Shown: positions 59,886 through 64,000 of the stretch, piece by piece
Numbering within the stretch: the first letter of the stretch is position 1
Layout: every line of letters starts with the position of its first letter
Notes under the pieces: model-generated
What the model was told of the DNA's origin: nothing
Database searches by the model: none
The model's input: the letters and a program-made list of their open reading frames with translations, nothing else
Program-made: the position numbers and the translations under genes
NCBI GenBank assembly: GCA_030068525.1
Contig: JASJOS010000011.1
Coordinates: 281,987 to 345,986 of the forward strand
Source: Xanthocytophaga flava
GTDB lineage: Bacteria; Bacteroidota; Bacteroidia; Cytophagales; 172606-1
Length of the DNA: 64,000 nucleotides
Reading direction: 5' to 3'

Positions 59886-61016
59886 TTATTTTTTGTTGCT
59901 GATAACATCCATACTGGTTTTGTATTTTTTCTCAAAATCTGCTGCCAATTGCTGGATCTCTGGAACAGATAATTCTTTACTAGCTATAGCGATTCGGTAA
60001 CGGAATGTTACACTCTGACCAGCAGGCAGTACATAGTTTAACTCTTCTTTTCCATTTGTAAAGGCTTTTGCCCCTAGTGGATTTGCAGCATACAATCCAT
60101 ATCCACGTGCATGCCAGTAGGTAGGATATCCTACGTTTTCAGAATGATCAATCATAACCAATGAAACATTCTCATCACCAATTTTTCCTGTCAGATCCAT
60201 CCAGATAGCTCGTTTTCCCCAAACATCTTCACCTTCTACTCCTTCACTGTTGTGATAGTGACCTGTTACACCTGTATTGTCAAGCATAGGTACGGCAGTT
60301 GCCTGTCCACTTGCATCTGTAAATACTTCCGGTTTGTTGGATGGATGTTCCAGTTGTCGGGCTAGCCGAATGGCAATCATTCCCTCTTTGTTGTCTTTGA
60401 ATGAGATGTCTTTGTCAAGAGCTGTTAACGTTGTAATCCGGTCAATCAGTCTCAATGTCGTATCACCGAAAAAAGTAAAGGCAGTCTTTTCTTTTAGCAA
60501 TGTGGCATTATCCTTATTGAGCCAGTCAGCTGTAACGATAAGCTGAGCCTGTTTCTTCCCACTTTTCATTTGCAGGATGCCTGTATGTACAATCGTGCCA
60601 AATGGTCCTTTGTGTTCCGGGCCTACGGCTGTGGAGTTATTCCAGAAGTCATGCTCATTTACATCGCCATAATTGAACCATAGACCTACGTGATGAGGAT
60701 GGTCTACCCGCTCTCCTGAACGAGGTTCCAGCGGATACCCACGTGTGATCGGAGCCCCTTTTGATGTAAGTATTGGAAATAAAACCGGCTTTTTGCATCC
60801 CTGGAGTTCCGTTACACCGAACAAATATTGAGTAAACAGTTGATTATTTACCTTCACCACTACTTTTCCATTCTCCTGTGTAAGGGTTACTTGATTGGCT
60901 TGAGAACGCCCTTTACGCTGCGCAGAGGCACTATTTTGCATGCAGAAGGCACTCCAGAGCGCTAATACAAGCAGACTTTTCAGACCCGTTACAGAGTAAT
61001 TTTGTAAGTTTTTCAT
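59886..61016 (-). CDS. DUF6807/PmoA-family exported protein
   Basis: A 376-residue exported protein of the DUF6807 group (often labelled PmoA family, although it is unrelated in function to methane monooxygenase). It has a signal peptide (..QNSASAQ). Characteristic phrases are VDHPHHVGLWFNYGDVNEHDFWN (split in the family as DHPHH..LWF) at about 104-126, GHYHNSEGVEGEDVWGKRAIWMDLTG at about 254-279 and YWHARGYGLYAANPLGAK at about 300-317. It is commonly found next to sugar-oxidising enzymes such as Gfo/Idh/MocA and SMP-30. The substrate is unknown. Confidence 0.9.
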   Translation of the reverse strand: MKNLQNYSVTGLKSLLVLALWSAFCMQNSASAQRKGRSQANQVTLTQENGKVVVKVNNQLFTQYLFGVTELQGCKKPVLFPILTSKGAPITRGYPLEPRSGERVDHPHHVGLWFNYGDVNEHDFWNNSTAVGPEHKGPFGTIVHTGILQMKSGKKQAQLIVTADWLNKDNATLLKEKTAFTFFGDTTLRLIDRITTLTALDKDISFKDNKEGMIAIRLARQLEHPSNKPEVFTDASGQATAVPMLDNTGVTGHYHNSEGVEGEDVWGKRAIWMDLTGKIGDENVSLVMIDHSENVGYPTYWHARGYGLYAANPLGAKAFTNGKEELNYVLPAGQSVTFRYRIAIASKELSVPEIQQLAADFEKKYKTSMDVISNKK

Positions 61017-61219
61017 GTTTTATCGTTTACCTTATGTAAGAAATATGGAATTAATGTAAAAAGCGACGGATTAAAAATATAATAAAAGTCATATATAGGC
61101 TTTGTAAAATAACAAAAAAGTGCGACTTTTAATAAGTGTTTTTTTAAATCCGCTGGCAATCAAATAAATAGGTGTGTAGAAAAAATAATTCTCTTTCTTT
61201 CAAAATCCTTACATGCGCC

Positions 61220-62659
61220 ATGCAAGTTTTAAATAAATTCTTCTTTCTTGTAATTTTTCTGTCTGGTGTTCTTTCTGCACAGGCTCAATTAAAGATCGAT
61301 ACTTCTTATACAGTAGAAGATATGGTTAATAAGATCCTGATGGGGAATGGTGTGAAGGTAGGAAACATTCGTATGAAGGGAAGTAAGCTAGGTGTAGGTT
61401 ACTTTCACGTAAACTCAGACGTGATTGGAATGCGAAATGGAATTTTGCTCTCAACCGGAAAAGTACACGATGCGATTGGTCCGAATAACGCTCCTGGCCG
61501 TTCAGGAATTATCTCTACTCCTCAGACTTTAAAAAATAAAGACATTGGTGATGTGGATTTAAATCGTCTTTGTGGTGGTAGAACGCAGGATGTAATGGTA
61601 ATAGAATTCGATTTTATCCCTGTTCACAATAAGATATCTTTCCGTTATTGCTTTGGTTCGGAAGAATACAAGGAATATGTAGGATCACGTTTCAATGATG
61701 TATTTGGTTTCTTTATTGATGGACCTGGATTGCCTAAAAGAAATTTAGCTGTGATTCCGGGAACGGATGAGTCTGTGGCTGTTAATAATATCAACCATAA
61801 AAAATACCGCAAGATTTACCTCAATAACGATTATTTCGTTGATATAAAAAATACAGATCTGGCTGCTTTGTCCGGACAACAATCAGGCTTGAAAAAATTA
61901 ACCAACACCGTTTTTCAAAATGCTAAGGTATCATTGAATGATGATGCTGTATTGATTGATGAAAAAGAAAGAAGCCGTATAGATCACGAACTGCTTACAA
62001 ATTTTCAATATGATGGCTTTACACATGTATTAACAGCAGAGTGCCAGGTAATTCCTCATAAAAAATATCATTTGAAGCTGGCCATCGGAGATGTAGGAGA
62101 TTATGCCCTTGACTCAGGTGTATTTTTGGAAGCTGGATCTTTCTCTAGTGAAGATGATCCTCGTCTGCCTAACTTTCATGCATCTGCTCCTGGTACTACA
62201 GATGTGATTCCTGTTACAAGTGTTGATCAGAATGAAATAGTTACTATATCAGGTAATAAAAAAGATGTAGTGAGTTATGCTGCACCTAAGAACATTGATG
62301 TGTTTAAAACCACCAATGTATACTTTGCTACAGATTCATATAGTGTACCTGATAGTTCTAAGGATGAATTAGATAAACTGGCAGCCTATCTGTTAAAGAA
62401 TAAAACACTGGTATGTCAACTGTACGGTCATACAGATAATGTGGGTAGTAAAGAACATAATCAGCAATTGTCTGAAGACCGGGCTGTAGCTGTTATTAAA
62501 TATCTTATCTCTCAGGGGATTACTAAAAGTCGTCTATCCTATACCGGATATAATTTTGAAGAGCCGGTTGGGAATAACGAAAAAGAAGTAGGACGTCAGT
62601 ATAATCGTCGTGTAGAGATTACTGTGGTAGATTCTGTTATGCAGGCTTCGCGCCAATAA
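61220..62659 (+). CDS. Choice-of-anchor-L protein with C-terminal OmpA domain
   Basis: A 479-residue exported protein. A signal peptide (..SAQAQ) is followed by a choice-of-anchor-L type beta domain (about residues 25-330). In it, VGYFHVNSDVIGMRNGILLSTG, VMVIEFDFIPVHNKISFRYCFGSEEY and DVFGFFIDGPGL match the hallmark of the Bacteroidota surface domain. An OmpA peptidoglycan-binding domain (about 370-475) follows, with NVYFATDSYSVPDSS and GHTDNVG. This pairing suggests a surface or outer-membrane protein anchored to peptidoglycan. I chose the ATG at 61220; a GTG 16 codons upstream is less likely. It stands alone and is followed by a bidirectional terminator. Confidence 0.88.
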   Translation: MQVLNKFFFLVIFLSGVLSAQAQLKIDTSYTVEDMVNKILMGNGVKVGNIRMKGSKLGVGYFHVNSDVIGMRNGILLSTGKVHDAIGPNNAPGRSGIISTPQTLKNKDIGDVDLNRLCGGRTQDVMVIEFDFIPVHNKISFRYCFGSEEYKEYVGSRFNDVFGFFIDGPGLPKRNLAVIPGTDESVAVNNINHKKYRKIYLNNDYFVDIKNTDLAALSGQQSGLKKLTNTVFQNAKVSLNDDAVLIDEKERSRIDHELLTNFQYDGFTHVLTAECQVIPHKKYHLKLAIGDVGDYALDSGVFLEAGSFSSEDDPRLPNFHASAPGTTDVIPVTSVDQNEIVTISGNKKDVVSYAAPKNIDVFKTTNVYFATDSYSVPDSSKDELDKLAAYLLKNKTLVCQLYGHTDNVGSKEHNQQLSEDRAVAVIKYLISQGITKSRLSYTGYNFEEPVGNNEKEVGRQYNRRVEITVVDSVMQASRQ

Positions 62660-62732
62660 AGGTTGGATGAACGTAAACCTACAAACCACTTATAACCTAT
62701 AACCACTTACACCAGAATTTCTTTAAAAAGAA

Positions 62733-62762
62733 AAAATCCCTGTTTGTAAAAGCAGGGATTTT
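62733..62762. terminator. Bidirectional terminator between OmpA-like and Gfo genes
   Basis: AAAATCCCTG (62733-62742) pairs with CAGGGATTTT (62753-62762), with T-rich flanks on both sides. It can end both convergent transcripts. Confidence 0.85.
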
Positions 62763-62795
62763 GTTTTGATAGAAGATTGTAAAACAGAAAAGATA

Positions 62796-64000
62796 TTAAC
62801 TCGTAATAATTTCCTGTTTCTGAGCGTCAAAAGTGACACGTTTGCCTGTATGCAATGCCTTGGTAGCCATGATGTTTGCAACAGAATGATTATATCCAGC
62901 TTTTACAGATGCATTGGGTTGCTTACGGCTTCGTACACATTCCAGCCAGTTACGCATATGCAGAGATGTCATTGGATCACCTCCTGTATTGGCTCCGGTT
63001 TCCATTTTTATATCCGAGCGCAAGGAGGTTTCTGCCAGTAAGTTAGGTTGCATGTTCATCGCCTTGGCATATTCAGCTTTTAAACCACCTTCCGGAGAAA
63101 TTTTATTGGTATCCAGATTGATCATTCCTCCATTAGAGAAATAATATTCTTTCACGCCACCTGCTTCATTATGCATACGGGAAGAATACAATACCTGAAA
63201 GCCTTTGGTTGGATCATTGTCCGGACCGTAATCAAATACCGCTGTGAATGTATCGGCATTCATACGGCCATCTTTCCATACATAAATACCTCCATTGGCC
63301 ACTACACTTCTTGGATGATCATAACCAGAGAACCAGTGTACGGTATCTATCTGATGGCTCATCCACTGTCCCGGAATGCCTGAAGAATACGGATAGAACA
63401 AGCGGTACTCCAGATAATAACGAGGATTCCATTCTACTTTAGGACGATTGAGAAGGAAACGATCCCAGTCTATATCTTCTTTTTTTATCTCAGAAACCAG
63501 TTGAGCACGACGCCACCGACCCGGCTGATTTACATTCCAGGTCATTTCAACCATACTGATATCGCCGAACTTGCCAGATTTGATATAGTCATTGGCTGCC
63601 CAGTAATTTGGGGCACTACGGCGTTGAGAACCAATCTGAACGATTTTACCTGTTTCCTCCACTGCTTTGAGTGCTGCTTTTGCATCATCCAGAGATTCTG
63701 CAAAGGGCTTCTCTACATAAGCATCGCGGCCTGATCTTACAGCTTCCACACAGTGTAGTGCATGCTGAAAGTCGGCAGTACTGATAATAACAGCATCTAC
63801 ATCTTTACGCGCATACAATTCATCATTGTTTCGGACTTTGAAAAACTTCTTGTTTACATTAGGTTTGTCCTTCAGGTGAGCTTCACATTCATCCCGACGG
63901 CGATTCCAGAGATCGGAGACCCCAACAAGTTCAAAATTAAGTTCTTTGGCATGATTCATAAATGCAGGCAACAGTGACTGGCGGAATCGATCCGAAAAGC
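62796..64000 (-). CDS. Gfo/Idh/MocA family oxidoreductase, 5'-partial
   Basis: The frame runs off the right edge with no stop before 64000; the apparent start at 63971 is an internal TTG codon. The visible ~401 residues belong to a Gfo/Idh/MocA oxidoreductase. They include VDAVIISTADFQHALHCVEAVRSGRDAYVEKPFAESL (the EKP motif) near the middle of the Rossmann domain and HWFSGYDHPRSVVANGG with SHQIDTVHWF in the catalytic part. A signal peptide or Tat signal may lie beyond the edge, as it does in many exported relatives. The enzyme acts on a sugar-derived substrate that cannot be named. It is convergent with the OmpA-like gene. Confidence 0.88.
   Translation of the reverse strand, partial: FSDRFRQSLLPAFMNHAKELNFELVGVSDLWNRRRDECEAHLKDKPNVNKKFFKVRNNDELYARKDVDAVIISTADFQHALHCVEAVRSGRDAYVEKPFAESLDDAKAALKAVEETGKIVQIGSQRRSAPNYWAANDYIKSGKFGDISMVEMTWNVNQPGRWRRAQLVSEIKKEDIDWDRFLLNRPKVEWNPRYYLEYRLFYPYSSGIPGQWMSHQIDTVHWFSGYDHPRSVVANGGIYVWKDGRMNADTFTAVFDYGPDNDPTKGFQVLYSSRMHNEAGGVKEYYFSNGGMINLDTNKISPEGGLKAEYAKAMNMQPNLLAETSLRSDIKMETGANTGGDPMTSLHMRNWLECVRSRKQPNASVKAGYNHSVANIMATKALHTGKRVTFDAQKQEIITS

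Noticed and set aside
59886..61016. True methane/ammonia monooxygenase subunit
   Set aside because: The family label PmoA is historical; the sequence is a soluble exported DUF6807 protein with no membrane-bound monooxygenase features.
1..64000. tRNA or rRNA genes
   Set aside because: I looked in the intergenic gaps for cloverleaf ends and conserved arms and saw none; hairpins there are terminators or repeats.

Overview
This window looks like chromosome of a Bacteroidota bacterium, most likely a Cytophagales-type member. The grounds are low to middling G+C, TonB-dependent receptors with N-terminal carboxypeptidase-regulatory-like domains, SPI/SPII-type signal peptides ending in ..Q or C, promoter boxes of the Bacteroidota TAnnTTTG type, imelysin lipoproteins, a choice-of-anchor-L/OmpA protein, and many Gfo/Idh/MocA oxidoreductases. 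No rRNA, tRNA or CRISPR array was seen.

Layout. 1-3035 holds uncharacterised envelope genes (a membrane coiled-coil protein, a Cys-rich protein, an outer-membrane protein coupled to a small beta protein) and an XRE regulator. 3060-4210 is a non-coding, repeat-rich stretch ending in an iteron-like array (TTGGTTCA) and a perfect 54-bp palindrome. Next to it lies a tightly coupled four-gene minus-strand operon (HTH, 52-aa protein, 135-aa helical protein, RecA-like ATPase; 4214-6268) that resembles the replication/control module of a mobile element. 7262-9649 has a dienelactone-hydrolase-like enzyme and an AraC regulator. 9772-17856 is accessory: two paralogous small membrane-anchored proteins, an Imm26-like protein, a three-gene envelope cassette (multi-TM protein, small beta protein, outer-membrane protein; 11631-14020), an Rpn/PD-(D/E)XK-type nuclease and orphans. 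18429-28789 has a TonB receptor, an oxidoreductase, a second Rpn paralogue, an ABC exporter pair, a CoA-binding protein and a Nudix hydrolase. 28820-36865 has tgt, sugar isomerase and oxidoreductase genes and several exported hydrolases. 37133-45002 is an iron-acquisition-type locus (imelysin, di-heme oxidoreductase, imelysin, HTTM protein, TonB receptor) behind a promoter flanked by two TTTAGA-N5-TCTAAA operators. 45800-50474 is the oxidative pentose-phosphate set (gnd, rpiB, zwf, pgl). 51355-55429 is a DsrE-like/flavin-type/deaminase/AraC operon plus a DUF1028-TPR protein. 55739-64000 is a sugar/hydroxy-acid catabolic region plus an OmpA-like surface protein.

The most unusual content is non-coding. 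Three dispersed repeat families recur in intergenic gaps. R1 is a 120-150-bp element with about 20-bp terminal inverted repeats (3.5, 8.2, 17.9 and 30.1 kb). R2 is a 240-350-bp structured element (8.5, 18.2, 27.5 and 27.9 kb) whose stems differ in sequence between copies but stay paired, and which usually ends in a terminator-like hairpin. R3 is a cluster of about 18-bp imperfect palindromes related to TTGACCGGAACTCCGATCA (3.2 and 45.1 kb). R1 and R2 keep pairing while sequence changes, as expected of elements selected for folded RNA or DNA. All functional statements come from reading the sequence and recalled family features; no database search was possible.
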